64,000 nt of DNA from Halalkalicoccus jeotgali B3 (GTDB lineage Archaea; Halobacteriota; Halobacteria; Halobacteriales; Halalkalicoccaceae): contig NC_014297.1 of the NCBI RefSeq assembly GCF_000196895.1, positions 2,213,769-2,277,768 on the forward strand. The letters are read 5' to 3'. Under the pieces are notes generated by a model. It saw only the letters and a program-made list of their open reading frames with translations, searched no databases and had not been told where the DNA came from. Both the position numbers and the translations under genes were made by a program. Shown piece by piece: positions 8,801 to 17,635 of this stretch (position 1 is its first letter; the number at the start of each line of letters is the position of its first letter).

Positions 8801-9757
8801 ATGAGTTTACGACGCTTCATACTGAATCGAGTGCTGTCGATCATCCCGATCCTCTTCGGCGTGTCGGTGATCACCTTCGGGCTGGTGCACCTCACACCGG
8901 GCGATCCCATCAGCCAGATGGTCGCGCTGAACCCCGACGTAACGGCGAGCCAGGAGGCCCAGTTGCGCGCGCGATACGGGCTCGACGGCCCGGTCTGGCA
9001 GCAGTACCTGACGTGGATGGGCAACGTCCTGACGGCCGATTTCGGCACCGTCATCAGAACCAACCGCGAGGTTTCCGCGATCGTTCTCTCGCGGCTGCCC
9101 GAGACGATCGCGCTTGGCCTGTTCGGGTGGGCCTTCGCGCTGATCATCGCGATCCCGACCGGGATCTACGCGGCGGTCAACAAAGACGAGTTCGGCGACA
9201 CCGTCAGTCGCTTTCTGGCGCTGTCGGGCATCTCGATCCCGAACTTCTGGCTCGGGTTGATGCTCATTCTCGTCGGCGCGCTCTGGCTGGGCTGGTGGCC
9301 GGTGCTTGCACCCTCCCGATTGTCGCTGTACCACCCCCAGATGCTGTGGTACCTCATCCTGCCCGGCCTGACGATCGGCACCGCTTCTGCGGCCTCGATC
9401 ATGCGGGTGATGCGCACCTCGATGACCGAGGAGATGAACAAGGAGTACGTCACCGCCGCCCGCGCGAAGGGGCTGCCCGAGCGACAGGTCGTGCTCAAAC
9501 ACGTCCTGCGGAACTCGCTGATCTCGGTGGTGACGCTGGCGGCGACGCTGACGGCGGGGATCGTCGCCGGGTCGGTCGTCGTCGAGACCGTCTTCAACTG
9601 GCCCGGATTGGGTCGGGAGTTCATCCAGGCGATCACCACCCGGGAGGTGAACCTCATCATGGCGATCACGCTGTTTACGGGCGTGTTCATCATCCTGGCG
9701 AACCTGCTTGCGGACATCCTCTATGCGGTGCTCGATCCGCGGATCAGATACGATTAA
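8801..9757 (+). CDS. dppB: ABC transporter permease, DppB type
   Basis: This 318-residue membrane permease has about six helices. It starts with the family hallmark RRFILNRVLSIIPILFGVSVITF and LVHLTPGDP. The EAA-type coupling loop (AARAKGLPERQVVLKHVLRNSL, positions about 221-242) contacts the ATPases. It pairs with the DppC-type permease three bases downstream. The gap from the binding-protein gene is 89 bases and holds only a doubtful 21-codon open frame (8728-8793). Confidence 0.94.
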   Translation: MSLRRFILNRVLSIIPILFGVSVITFGLVHLTPGDPISQMVALNPDVTASQEAQLRARYGLDGPVWQQYLTWMGNVLTADFGTVIRTNREVSAIVLSRLPETIALGLFGWAFALIIAIPTGIYAAVNKDEFGDTVSRFLALSGISIPNFWLGLMLILVGALWLGWWPVLAPSRLSLYHPQMLWYLILPGLTIGTASAASIMRVMRTSMTEEMNKEYVTAARAKGLPERQVVLKHVLRNSLISVVTLAATLTAGIVAGSVVVETVFNWPGLGREFIQAITTREVNLIMAITLFTGVFIILANLLADILYAVLDPRIRYD

Positions 9758-9760
9758 ACC

Positions 9761-10795
9761 ATGTCTACAGAACGAGGCCGAATTCGGATCACCGGGTTCG
9801 ACGCGGAACGTGTCGAAGAGCGCGACCGTCTCTCGGAGTGGGAGACGGAGAGCGAGACGGGCACACGGAGTCGGTGGCGCCGGGGACTGGACCGATTTAC
9901 ACACAATCGATCGGCGATGCTCGGCGTCGCGGTCGTCGTCGCGATGTCGTTGCTGGCGATCTTCTCGCGGCCGATTACCGTCGGCGGTGTGCTCGTCCAG
10001 CCGATCTCGCTTGCGCCACACGCACCGACCGACATCCTATATCTGCAGGACCCTTCGGTCGGGGTCTACGACCCGCCGTCGCTTGCCTACCCCATGGGGA
10101 TCGACGGCTCGGGCCGCGACCTGTTCTCGCGGGTGCTGTACGGCGGGCGCTTTAGCATCTCGATCGGGTTCATCGTGGTCGCGCTCACCGCCGGTTTCGG
10201 CGCGGTCTACGGGGCCGTATCGGGCTACTACGGCGGCTGGATCGACGAGATCATGATGCGGGTCGTCGACACCATCTTCGCGTTCCCCGGCCTGATCCTG
10301 GCGCTGATCATCGTCGCCATCCTCGGCGGGGGCTACTGGCAACTCGTCCTCGCGTTTACCCTTTTCGGGTGGGCGGGCTACGGGCGACTGGTTCGCGGGG
10401 AGGTGCTCTCGATCAAGGAAAACGAGTACGTGCTGGCGGCCAAGGCCCTCGGGGCGAAAGACCGATCGGTGATCTTCAGACACATCATCCCGAACGCGAT
10501 GCCGCCGTTGCTCGTGTTGGCTTCGCTCAACATCGGCACCGTCGTCATCGGGGTCGCGGCGCTTGGCTTTCTCGGACTGGGGATGCCGCCGGGCACCGCC
10601 GAATGGGGGACGATGCTGGACGCGACCCGCGCGACGCTGATTCAGGGACCGGGCGGGGCGATCCCGTGGTGGGCGACGGTCTATCCGGGGCTCGCGATCT
10701 TCTTGTTCGTGATGTCGATGAACATGATCGGGGACGGCATCAACGACGCGCTCGACGCCCAGCAAACCGGCGTCGGACGCGGGGGTGAGGAGTGA
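9761..10795 (+). CDS. dppC: ABC transporter permease, DppC type
   Basis: This 344-residue permease has a hydrophilic, charged N-terminal tail of about 50 residues before the first helix. That is longer than in many bacterial DppC proteins and typical of haloarchaea. The binding-protein-dependent transport domain contains the EAA loop (AAKALGAKDRSVIFRHIIPNAMPPLL). The stop codon overlaps the next start (TGATG at 10793-10797), which suggests coupled translation with the ATPase gene. Confidence 0.94.
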   Translation: MSTERGRIRITGFDAERVEERDRLSEWETESETGTRSRWRRGLDRFTHNRSAMLGVAVVVAMSLLAIFSRPITVGGVLVQPISLAPHAPTDILYLQDPSVGVYDPPSLAYPMGIDGSGRDLFSRVLYGGRFSISIGFIVVALTAGFGAVYGAVSGYYGGWIDEIMMRVVDTIFAFPGLILALIIVAILGGGYWQLVLAFTLFGWAGYGRLVRGEVLSIKENEYVLAAKALGAKDRSVIFRHIIPNAMPPLLVLASLNIGTVVIGVAALGFLGLGMPPGTAEWGTMLDATRATLIQGPGGAIPWWATVYPGLAIFLFVMSMNMIGDGINDALDAQQTGVGRGGEE

Positions 10796-11871
10796 TGGCG
10801 CTGCTCGAAGTCGAGGACCTGACCGTCGAGTTCTACACCGAGGAGGGGGTCGTCACCGCCGTCGAGGACCTCTCCTACCGGATCGAGCGCGGCGAGAAGT
10901 TCGGCGTCGTCGGCGAATCGGGGGCCGGAAAGAGCGTCACCGCTCTCTCGTTGATGCGCCTCATCGAGAGCCCAGGGCGGATCGCTAGCGGCGAGATCCG
11001 CTTCAAGGGCGAGGACATCCTCGAACTGAGCGAACGGGAGGTCAGGGACCTGCGTGGCAACGAAGTGGCGATGGTCTTTCAGGACGCCCAGACCGCGCTC
11101 AATCCCGTCTACACCGTCGGCGAACAGATCGCAGAGGCGATCCGCCACCACCTCGACTACGACGACCGGGAGGCACGCGAGCGAACCGTCCAACTGTTGG
11201 ACGAGGTCGGCATCCCGGAAGCCGAGACGCGGTATTCGGATTACCCACACGAGTTCTCCGGCGGGATGCAACAGCGCGCGGTCATCGCGATGGCGCTGTC
11301 GTGCGAGCCCGACCTGTTGGTCTGTGACGAACCCACGACCGCACTCGACGTGACCATCGAGGCCCAGATCCTCGATCTGATCGAGGAACTCGCCGACGAG
11401 TTCGACGTCGCGGTCCAGCTCATCACGCACGATCTGGGCGTCATAGCGAAGGTCTGTAACCGCGTGATGGTGATGTACGCGGGCAAGCCCGTCGAGAAGG
11501 CGCCCGTCGAGGAGCTGTACTACGATCCCAAGCACCCCTACACCGTCGGGCTGATGAGTTCGATCCCGCGGGTCGGCGACGAGCGAGACCGTCTCCGGAC
11601 GATCCCGGGGACGATGCCCGATCTCGTCGAACTGCCACCCGGCTGTAGCTTTCATCCCCGGTGTCCGTACGCCGAGGAGGTCTGTACCCTCGAGGAGCCA
11701 CCGTTGCTCGACCCCGAGACGGGCGCGGCAGCGATCGAAACGACCGCCCACTCGGCGGCCTGTCTCGAATGGGCCGGCAAACTGGAGGCGGGGCTCGACT
11801 ACGAGGTCGAAATACGGGACGACGAGGACACGCACCGAAACCCGGCCCGCGCGGAGGGAAGCGATGACTGA
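10795..11871 (+). CDS. dppD: ABC transporter ATPase, DppD/OppD type
   Basis: This 358-residue cytosolic ATPase powers the importer. It has Walker A GESGAGKS, the ABC signature FSGGMQQR, Walker B LLVCDEPTTALD and a switch histidine (LITHDLG). The C-terminus has the oligopeptide-transporter domain with CSFHPRCPYAEEVC, a Cys cluster that binds an Fe-S centre in some Dpp/Opp ATPases. ATG 10795 overlaps the dppC stop; a GTG three bases earlier is possible. It overlaps dppF by 8 bases. Confidence 0.94.
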   Translation: MALLEVEDLTVEFYTEEGVVTAVEDLSYRIERGEKFGVVGESGAGKSVTALSLMRLIESPGRIASGEIRFKGEDILELSEREVRDLRGNEVAMVFQDAQTALNPVYTVGEQIAEAIRHHLDYDDREARERTVQLLDEVGIPEAETRYSDYPHEFSGGMQQRAVIAMALSCEPDLLVCDEPTTALDVTIEAQILDLIEELADEFDVAVQLITHDLGVIAKVCNRVMVMYAGKPVEKAPVEELYYDPKHPYTVGLMSSIPRVGDERDRLRTIPGTMPDLVELPPGCSFHPRCPYAEEVCTLEEPPLLDPETGAAAIETTAHSAACLEWAGKLEAGLDYEVEIRDDEDTHRNPARAEGSDD

Positions 11872-13204
11872 GCGGGCCGAGGAGCCGATCCTCCGGATCG
11901 AGGGACTACAGAAGTACTACGAGACCAGCGGGGGCTTTCTCGATACCCTGCTCGGACGCGGCGGGACGGTAAAGGCCGTCGACGGGATCGACCTCGAACT
12001 GTACGAGGGCGAAACCCTCGGGATCGTCGGCGAGAGCGGCTGTGGGAAGACCACGCTCGGACGGTCCCTGCTACGGTTGATCGAACCGACGGACGGGTCG
12101 GTCTACTACCGAGGCGAGGAGGTCACCGATATCTCGAACACGAAGCTACGGGAGCTGAGAACGGACCTCCAGTACATCTTTCAGGACCCGTTTTCGAGTC
12201 TGAACCCCAGACTGACCGTCGGCGACATCATCGGCGAGCCGCTCGACATCCACGGGATCGCCTCCGGCGAAGATCGTACCGAGCGGATCTACGACCTCCT
12301 CGACACGGTGGGGTTGAACCCGAGTCACGCCAACCGCTACCCCCACGAGTTTTCGGGCGGCCAGCGCCAGCGCATCGGCATCGCCCGCGCGCTCGCGGTC
12401 GACCCGGAGGTGATCGTCTGTGACGAGCCGGTCAGCGCGCTCGACGTCTCGGTACAGGCCCAGATCCTCAACCTGCTCGAGGACCTCCAGACGGAGTTGG
12501 GCCTCTCGTACGTCTTTATCGCCCACGATCTGAGCGTCGTCGAACACATCTCCGATCGGGTCGCGGTGATGTATCTGGGCGAGGTCGCCGAGACCGGACC
12601 GACCGAGGCGGTGTTCTCGCCGCCCCATCACCCCTACACGGAGGCGTTGCTCTCTGCGATCCCCGAACCGGATCCCCGCTGGGAGGGCGAACAGGTCATT
12701 CTCTCGGGGACGGTGCCCTCACCGATCGATCCGCCCTCGGGCTGTCGGTTTCACACGCGCTGCCCGCGCGTCATCCCGCCCGATGAGTACGACCTCCCGG
12801 GCGGCGAGTGGCGCTCGCTGCTCGATTTCAAACTGCGAGTCGGGGGCGCCGACGGCCTCGAAGCGCTCACCGCGGCGAACGACGACGGCGAGGACCCTTC
12901 GGAAGTCCCGCGATCGGTCCTCGACGAGCGGATCAGGGCCGAGTTCGACCTCCCGACGCGACTCTCCGATCCGAGAGCCGAGGAGGTGCTTTCGGAGGCG
13001 ATCGAGGCGCTCCACGCCGGCGACCTCGAGGGGGCCAGCGAACGCCTCGAATCGACGTTCGTCTCGCCGTGCGAGCGCGACGAGCCGGCGCTGACCCGAA
13101 CAGGCGAGGACCACCGGATCGCGTGTCACCGCTACGACGGGCGCTACGACGCCGGGCGACCCGAGTCGTTCGCGGCGGGAACGGACGCCTCCGCGGACGA
13201 CTGA
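11864..13204 (+). CDS. dppF: ABC transporter ATPase, DppF/OppF type, with expanded C-terminal domain
   Basis: This 446-residue second ATPase of the importer has Walker [10 protein letters not shown], signature FSGGQRQR and Walker [13 protein letters not shown]. The C-terminal Opp domain begins normally ([10 protein letters not shown]). It then has about 110 extra, acidic residues before the closing Cys motif (SPCERDEP and IACHRYDG), so the Cys cluster is split by an insertion. Bacterial OppF proteins are around 330 residues. The insertion may be a haloarchaeal feature, and its role is unknown. It is the last gene of the importer operon. Confidence 0.92.
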   Translation: MTERAEEPILRIEGLQKYYETSGGFLDTLLGRGGTVKAVDGIDLELYEGETLGIVGESGCGKTTLGRSLLRLIEPTDGSVYYRGEEVTDISNTKLRELRTDLQYIFQDPFSSLNPRLTVGDIIGEPLDIHGIASGEDRTERIYDLLDTVGLNPSHANRYPHEFSGGQRQRIGIARALAVDPEVIVCDEPVSALDVSVQAQILNLLEDLQTELGLSYVFIAHDLSVVEHISDRVAVMYLGEVAETGPTEAVFSPPHHPYTEALLSAIPEPDPRWEGEQVILSGTVPSPIDPPSGCRFHTRCPRVIPPDEYDLPGGEWRSLLDFKLRVGGADGLEALTAANDDGEDPSEVPRSVLDERIRAEFDLPTRLSDPRAEEVLSEAIEALHAGDLEGASERLESTFVSPCERDEPALTRTGEDHRIACHRYDGRYDAGRPESFAAGTDASADD

Positions 13205-13253
13205 GCGCCGACCCGACCCAACGCTTTAGTCAGCCGGTCGCGTGCCGGCGACA

Positions 13254-13787
13254 ATGCGGCGTATCTATGAGTCCGATGCCCTCCAGCGCGACGAGGGTGG
13301 GTTCACCCCGTCCGAGCGCCGGCACACCGACCCACAGGCGATGCGGTCGGTCGACGGGACCGCGCTGAGCCGACTGCTCGTCCCCGACTGGCTTCGCCAC
13401 CGCGCGATCTCGATCACGGTGGCGACGCCCCGGACCGAGTACGCCCGGGGCGAGGCCGTTCCCTTCCGGGTGACGATGCGAAACACGATGCCGTTCCCGA
13501 TCACCCTCCGGACGCGGTCGCCGCGGGTCTGGACGTGGAGCGTCGACGGGGCGAGGGACGCCACGCGGGTTTCGGTTCGCGATCCGCCCGCCGAATCGGG
13601 GGAGTTTCGCTTCGCCCGCGGCGAGCGAAAGCGCTTCGAGAAACGCTGGGAGCAGGCGTTTCGCGTTTCGAAGACCGAGTGGGAACGGGCCGATCCCGGG
13701 GAGGTCACGATCGGTGCGGGACTCAACGTCGAACACGCGACGGCGAAGGGGCTGTACGACGAGGTGACGGTTCGTCTCACCGAGTGA
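13254..13787 (+). CDS. Conserved haloarchaeal protein, possible BsuPI-like beta-sandwich
   Basis: This 177-residue soluble protein has no signal peptide. The middle part (ISITVATPRTEYARGEAVPFRV, then NTMPFPITLRTRSPRVWTWSVDG) alternates in a beta-sandwich manner and loosely recalls BsuPI-type proteinase inhibitor or intracellular Ig-like domains; this is a weak impression only. ATG 13254 is preferred over GTG 13242 because it follows a TATA-like stretch (acgctttagtc at 13221-13231) at about 30 bases. It is transcribed in the direction of the importer operon but 49 bases after it, probably as its own unit. Confidence 0.6.
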   Translation: MRRIYESDALQRDEGGFTPSERRHTDPQAMRSVDGTALSRLLVPDWLRHRAISITVATPRTEYARGEAVPFRVTMRNTMPFPITLRTRSPRVWTWSVDGARDATRVSVRDPPAESGEFRFARGERKRFEKRWEQAFRVSKTEWERADPGEVTIGAGLNVEHATAKGLYDEVTVRLTE

Positions 13788-13796
13788 GACGGCCGG

Positions 13797-14651
13797 TCAG
13801 GGCCGAACGCCCCTCCCAGATACCGGCGTGGCCTGCTCGGGGGAGAACTCCAAAAGCGGGCCACACGCCTCACAGCCGAGCGCGAGCACCTCGTGGGTCC
13901 GACAGCAGGACTCGACGGTCCCCTCGCTCAGGACGATCTCGCCCGAACACCGCGGGCACGTCGGGTGAAACGACCGCAGCGAGCGGAGGATCCCCAGGCG
14001 CTGGTCGAGTGGAACCCGTTCCCAGCGACCCGTCAGATCGCACAACGCGCCGTCGGCGAGGGCGTCGGCCACCAGCGCGGCCTCGGAGGGCCACTTGCGG
14101 ACCCGCCGGTCGGTCTCGACGGCGGGGTACTCCCGGTCGAGGACCGCCACCGCACCGGGATCGACGTCGAGCAGGCGCGCGATCGCGTCACGGTCGGTCG
14201 GATCCCCGTGGTCGGGCCGCTGGCGCTCGATCAGCCGGGAGAACCCCTCGGTCAGCCGGAGGTCGTCCCCGCGTTCGTCCGGTTCGATCGCCCCCGCACG
14301 GAGGAGGAACCGTTCGGGGTCGACGGCTTCTCGGTCGCGGCGACCGTCGCCCTCGGCCGTCCGGTCGTCGGGCCGTCGCTCTTCGATCGGATGGGTGTCG
14401 AAGCGGGCGAGGACGCACTCGGGCAGGTAGCGCTCCGTGAGGCGGGGCGTGCCGGGGACGAGGTAGCCACGGAGCGAGATCGAGAGCACCGAAGCGAGGA
14501 GCGTGACGGCGGCAAGGGGCACCGAGACGAGCGCCACCACCGCGCTCGCGAGGAGTGCGATGGCAGCGTTGAGAACGGTACACGGAACACAGCGGTTTCG
14601 TCCGGTGTGCGCCGGCTGTCGCACTCGGTCGAGAAACGACGGGTCGGTCAT
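13797..14651 (-). CDS. Membrane protein with Cys motifs and C-terminal zinc ribbon
   Basis: This 284-residue protein has unknown function. Near the N-terminus it has NRCVPCTVLN followed by two hydrophobic helices (about residues 20-60). A long soluble region follows, and a C-terminal Cys set (CPRCSGE, CC, GCEACG) looks like a zinc ribbon. ATG 14651 starts MTDPSFLDRV and is preferred over an upstream non-ATG extension that would run into the divergent DJ-1 gene. The N-terminal CxxC and the ribbon suggest redox or nucleic-acid contact, but neither is shown. Confidence 0.6.
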   Translation of the reverse strand: MTDPSFLDRVRQPAHTGRNRCVPCTVLNAAIALLASAVVALVSVPLAAVTLLASVLSISLRGYLVPGTPRLTERYLPECVLARFDTHPIEERRPDDRTAEGDGRRDREAVDPERFLLRAGAIEPDERGDDLRLTEGFSRLIERQRPDHGDPTDRDAIARLLDVDPGAVAVLDREYPAVETDRRVRKWPSEAALVADALADGALCDLTGRWERVPLDQRLGILRSLRSFHPTCPRCSGEIVLSEGTVESCCRTHEVLALGCEACGPLLEFSPEQATPVSGRGVRP

Positions 14652-14743
14652 GTCCCAACCAGGAGACTGGCGCTCAAAACGATGGCGTCGAAAAGCCCGT
14701 CGGTCGTCACGTAGTTTATCGGGCTTGGTCCCCAAATCCGGGC

Positions 14744-15433
14744 ATGGCACGCGCACTGTTCGTCGTCAGCGAGGAGGGCTATTGGGGAGAGGAGTGTATC
14801 GAGCCGTTGACGACGCTGTCGGACGCCGGCGTCGAGATCACGGTCGCGACCCCGAGCGGGTCGCCGCCGGTGATCGACGAGACCTCGCTGGACCCCGAGA
14901 CGGTCGGCGAGGACACCGCCGAGTGGGTCCGAGAAGTCCACGAGACCGACGAGCGACTGAACGACCCCGAAGCGCTCGCGGCCGTCGAGGCCGCCGGGTT
15001 CGACGCCGTCGTCTTCCCCGGCGGACACGGCACCGTCTGGGACGTCAATCAGGACCGCGACGCCCGTCGGATCCTCGCCGAAACCGTCGAAGCCGGCCGA
15101 AAGGCACTCGTGGTCTGTCACGCGGTGGGCATCCTCGCCTTTACGCGCGAATCGGACGGGTCGTTCCTCGTCGAGGACCGGGACGTCACCGGCTTCCCCA
15201 ACGAATGGGAAGCGGATACCGTCGAGGAACACGACGTCATGCCCGATGGCCGGAAACTCCCCTACTGGGTCGAAGAGGAAGTGGTCGCGGCCGGCGGGAA
15301 CTGGAACGCCGAACTCGACGCCGACACGAGCGTCACCGTCGACGGCGACCTGCTGACCGCCCGCGGCCCCGACTCGTCCGCCGAGGCCGCCCGAACCCTG
15401 CTCGGGGAACTGGGAATCGAACGCCCGGCCTGA
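14744..15433 (+). CDS. DJ-1/PfpI family protein (Hsp31/glyoxalase III-like)
   Basis: This 229-residue cytosolic protein has the nucleophile elbow VVCHAVGIL (Cys at about residue 124) and the preceding VVFPGGHGTVWDV loop, both typical of the Hsp31-like branch. An acidic residue near the N-terminus (EEGYWGEEC) is where the family's conserved Glu is expected. Family members act as glyoxalase III, deglycase-like enzymes or chaperones. The exact activity cannot be read. Methylglyoxal synthase lies 1 kb away, which makes methylglyoxal handling a reasonable guess. The ATG is at 14744, about 33 bases after a TATA-like stretch (gtagtttatc). Confidence 0.85.
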   Translation: MARALFVVSEEGYWGEECIEPLTTLSDAGVEITVATPSGSPPVIDETSLDPETVGEDTAEWVREVHETDERLNDPEALAAVEAAGFDAVVFPGGHGTVWDVNQDRDARRILAETVEAGRKALVVCHAVGILAFTRESDGSFLVEDRDVTGFPNEWEADTVEEHDVMPDGRKLPYWVEEEVVAAGGNWNAELDADTSVTVDGDLLTARGPDSSAEAARTLLGELGIERPA

Positions 15434-15521
15434 GCCGGCGAGTCCCGAGCCTCCTGTCAGAACCGCAGTACAGGATCGAGCAAGCGTCTAGTTCATGATC
15501 TTCCGTGACGTACTCCTTGTT

Positions 15522-15923
15522 ATGGCAATCGACATGAAAGCGGTGGTGTACGGCTTCATCGTGAGCCTGCTCATCGGGTTGATCGGGGGAGCGGTAGTTC
15601 CGGGCACGGGCATGACGGTACCGGTCATGGGCTGGGGGCTCGCGGGTATCGTCGCCGGTCTGGTCGCCGGCTACGTCGCCGGCGGAACCGTGGGTAACGG
15701 GGCGGTTCACGGCGGCCTGGCGACAGTCATCGGCGCGCTGGTCCTGCTGGTCGCGGTCGCGTTCGTCGAGACCCTCTTCGGGGGGCTAGTCCCGGCGTTC
15801 GGCCTGCTGACCGTCGGCGTGACGCTGCTGGTGATCTATGCGATCCCGGGCGCGATCGGCGGGGCCATCGGCTCGTGGAGCAAGAACCGCCGGGCCACGC
15901 GCCAGGCCCGTCCGGCGGCCTGA
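15522..15923 (+). CDS. Small four-helix membrane protein, DUF5518-like
   Basis: This is a membrane protein of about 133 residues with four Gly/Ala/Val-rich helices and a basic C-terminal tail (SWSKNRRATRQARPAA). The Gly-rich helices and repeated GLVAGYVAGG patterns match the haloarchaeal DUF5518 type of small membrane proteins. Function is unknown. In-frame ATGs at 15495, 15522 and 15534 are all possible; I prefer MAIDMKAVVYGF because the hydrophobic segment begins right after it. No operon partner is close. Confidence 0.65.
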   Translation: MAIDMKAVVYGFIVSLLIGLIGGAVVPGTGMTVPVMGWGLAGIVAGLVAGYVAGGTVGNGAVHGGLATVIGALVLLVAVAFVETLFGGLVPAFGLLTVGVTLLVIYAIPGAIGGAIGSWSKNRRATRQARPAA

Positions 15924-16031
15924 TACCGCGAACCGAGCGCAACTACGGCGTGATCGCCACGACGAACGGTTTTTCAAGGAATGTAGGATGGCAAGCCGTC
16001 GGTTTATTCTCGCCCAGTCCCCACTCGCCCC

Positions 16032-16133
16032 ATGGACAAAGACGAGCGGGGTAAGGTCGTCTTCGCGCTCATCGCGGTTCTGGTAGTGCTAGTCTTCGGG
16101 TACGTCGTGCTTCGAGCCGTGATGGGCGCGTAG
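16032..16133 (+). CDS. Single-helix mini membrane protein (33 aa)
   Basis: This is a short open frame starting ATG 16032 and ending TAG 16131-16133. The product has a charged N-terminus (MDKDERGK) and one strong hydrophobic helix (VVFALIAVLVVLVFGYVV). It follows a TATA-like TTTATT at about 16002-16007, 25-30 bases upstream, which supports expression as a leaderless message. Such mini membrane proteins are common and often unannotated in haloarchaea. Role unknown. Confidence 0.55.
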   Translation: MDKDERGKVVFALIAVLVVLVFGYVVLRAVMGA

Positions 16134-16264
16134 CCCCCGAGTCGAGGCTTCCGGTTGGTGCGTTGGATTCGGAAAACGTAGCGAAAGGGCGATTCGAACC
16201 CACTCGTTTCGTTCACAGTCGCTCACCCCCTGTTTCGGATCGACTACGTGCTCTACTTGTGGCG

Positions 16265-16305
16265 CTCGTGACGCTCGTCGCTTCGCTCCTCGGTATCGTC
16301 ACGAG
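16265..16305. repeat. Inverted repeat in the 3' flank of tRNA-Met
   Basis: Perfect 8-base arms CTCGTGAC (16265-16272) and GTCACGAG (16298-16305) enclose a 25-base spacer. The repeat lies just after the 3' end of the minus-strand tRNA at 16312. It could form a stem in the tRNA trailer and affect 3' processing or termination. Confidence 0.4.
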
Positions 16306-16311
16306 AAAGCA

Positions 16312-16386
16312 TAGCGGGAGGTAGATTTGAACTACCGATCTGCGGGTTATGAGCCCGCCGGAATCTCCTGGCTATCCCATCCCGCT
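16312..16386 (-). tRNA. tRNA-Met (CAU), initiator type
   Basis: The minus strand folds as a full tRNA. The acceptor stem is AGCGGGA/TCCCGCT with an A discriminator, the anticodon loop is CTCATAA on a GCGGG/CCCGC stem, and the T-arm is GGTAG-TTCAAAT-CTACC. Three consecutive G-C pairs in the anticodon stem plus an A1-U72 first pair mark an archaeal initiator tRNA rather than an elongator. The 3' CCA is not encoded. No intron is seen. Confidence 0.95.
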
Positions 16387-16497
16387 ACCAGTTCATACCG
16401 GCGTGCCGTAGTTAAGGGTTGTGATTCAGAAATCGCACGGCGGCGACGCGATAGCCCCGGGGTAAACACCTTTGAAGCCGGCGCACGCAGGGGGTGT

Positions 16498-16860
16498 ATG
16501 ACTCGACTCGCGCTGATCGCCCACGACGAAAAGAAAGCCGACTTGATCGATTTCGTCCGCGAACACGAAACGCGCCTCGGAGAGTGTTCCCTCGTCGGCA
16601 CGGGGACCACGGGAAAGCGCATCACCGAGGAGACGAGCCTGACCGTCGAGCGCATGGCCTCGGGCCCGCTCGGCGGGGACATGATGATCGGTGCGGAGGT
16701 CGCAAAGGAGGCGCTGGACGGCGTGATCTTCCTTCGCGATCCGCTCCGCGCACAGCCACACGAACCCGACATCACCGCACTGCTGCGGATCTGTGACGTT
16801 CACGACACGCCGCTTGCGACGAACCTCGCAAGCGCGGCGTATCTGATCGAGGGCGTCTAA
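16498..16860 (+). CDS. mgsA: Methylglyoxal synthase
   Basis: This 120-residue cytosolic enzyme converts dihydroxyacetone phosphate to methylglyoxal and phosphate. Its signatures are the phosphate-binding GTGTTGKRI, SGPLGGDMMIGAEVA with the catalytic Asp, and the family block FLRDPLRAQPHEPDI followed by ALLRI. Length and order match MgsA, though shorter than the E. coli enzyme. ATG 16498 is chosen because the open frame further upstream crosses the tRNA. It converges with the next gene, overlapping it by 4 bases. Confidence 0.93.
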   Translation: MTRLALIAHDEKKADLIDFVREHETRLGECSLVGTGTTGKRITEETSLTVERMASGPLGGDMMIGAEVAKEALDGVIFLRDPLRAQPHEPDITALLRICDVHDTPLATNLASAAYLIEGV

Positions 16861-17123
16861 GCGGAGGGTTTGCCGCGCTTTTGAACGATGTCGACGGCCT
16901 CGGCGTCGATGGTCTCGACGTCGAGGAAGTGGGGGACGTAGTTTCGCTTCTCGAAGTCCATTCGTTCGTCCTCGGTGCCGATGACACACCACAGCTGGGG
17001 ACGCTCGGGACCGTGCCAGTCGCCGTTTCGCGTGACCGAAAACAGCACCATCTCCCGGTCGTCGTAGTCGATGATCCCGTCCTTCCGGACGCCGGGATCC
17101 CCGTGGATGATCAGGCGTTTCAC
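16857..17123 (-). CDS. HAH_0734-type small haloarchaeal protein
   Basis: This 88-residue soluble protein starts at GTG 17123 (MKRLIIHGDPGVRKDG) and ends at 16857, within the last codons of mgsA on the other strand. The sequence is compact, has no membrane segment and reads as a conserved haloarchaeal family named after HAH_0734; that name is from memory. Function is unknown. A much longer open frame in phase upstream lies antisense to other genes and is rejected. Confidence 0.7.
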   Translation of the reverse strand: MKRLIIHGDPGVRKDGIIDYDDREMVLFSVTRNGDWHGPERPQLWCVIGTEDERMDFEKRNYVPHFLDVETIDAEAVDIVQKRGKPSA

Positions 17124-17204
17124 GGCTGCGGGTTCGACGGATGGACGATTAAGCGCTTCGGATGATCGACAACGCTTTCCTTTCGACCGTGGTAGCCCCG
17201 GCAA

Positions 17205-17621
17205 ATGAATCGGTACCTGCGTGCGATCAGTGCCGGCGTCGCCGCGACGACCGTGATGATGCTCGTGTTTCTGTTCAGTCAGGTACAGACCCGCTCGCAA
17301 CTCGGCGCTCCGGAGGCGATCGCCCGGTTCGTCGGGATGCCCGAGCACCACGTCGTGGGCTTCGTCGTCTTCTCCGCGATCGGGATCCTCGTCTGGCCGG
17401 TCGTCTTCGTTCTGCTCAGAGAGCGGGTCGTCGGCCGGCGCGGGCCGCGGGATCCGACCGTCCAGGGGATGGCCTTCGGCGGGATCCTCTGGATCGCCTT
17501 TCTGATCCTCGGGACGGGTGAACTGACCTGGCCGTTCGTCATCCTCTATCTGTTTTTCACCCTCACGGGGCATCTCGTCTACGGGTTCGTACTCGGATAC
17601 GTCTACGAACGACTGACCTGA
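17205..17621 (+). CDS. Four-helix membrane protein next to the terminal oxidase gene (DUF6789-like)
   Basis: This 138-residue integral membrane protein has about four helices (starting SAGVAATTVMMLVFLFS). Its gene is convergent with the oxidase subunit I gene, with stops 14 bases apart. The early Gly/Ala/Thr helix and MPEHHVVGFVVFSAIGI resemble haloarchaeal DUF6789-type proteins found near haem-copper oxidase genes. A role in oxidase assembly is possible but only inferred from position. Confidence 0.65.
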   Translation: MNRYLRAISAGVAATTVMMLVFLFSQVQTRSQLGAPEAIARFVGMPEHHVVGFVVFSAIGILVWPVVFVLLRERVVGRRGPRDPTVQGMAFGGILWIAFLILGTGELTWPFVILYLFFTLTGHLVYGFVLGYVYERLT

Positions 17622-17635
17622 AGAGTCGCCTACGT

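Noticed and set aside
16180..16260. tRNA-like T-arm (GGGTTCGAATCGCCC on the minus strand) next to tRNA-Met
   Set aside because: Its stem does not pair (two of five positions fail) and no anticodon or acceptor arm fits around it.
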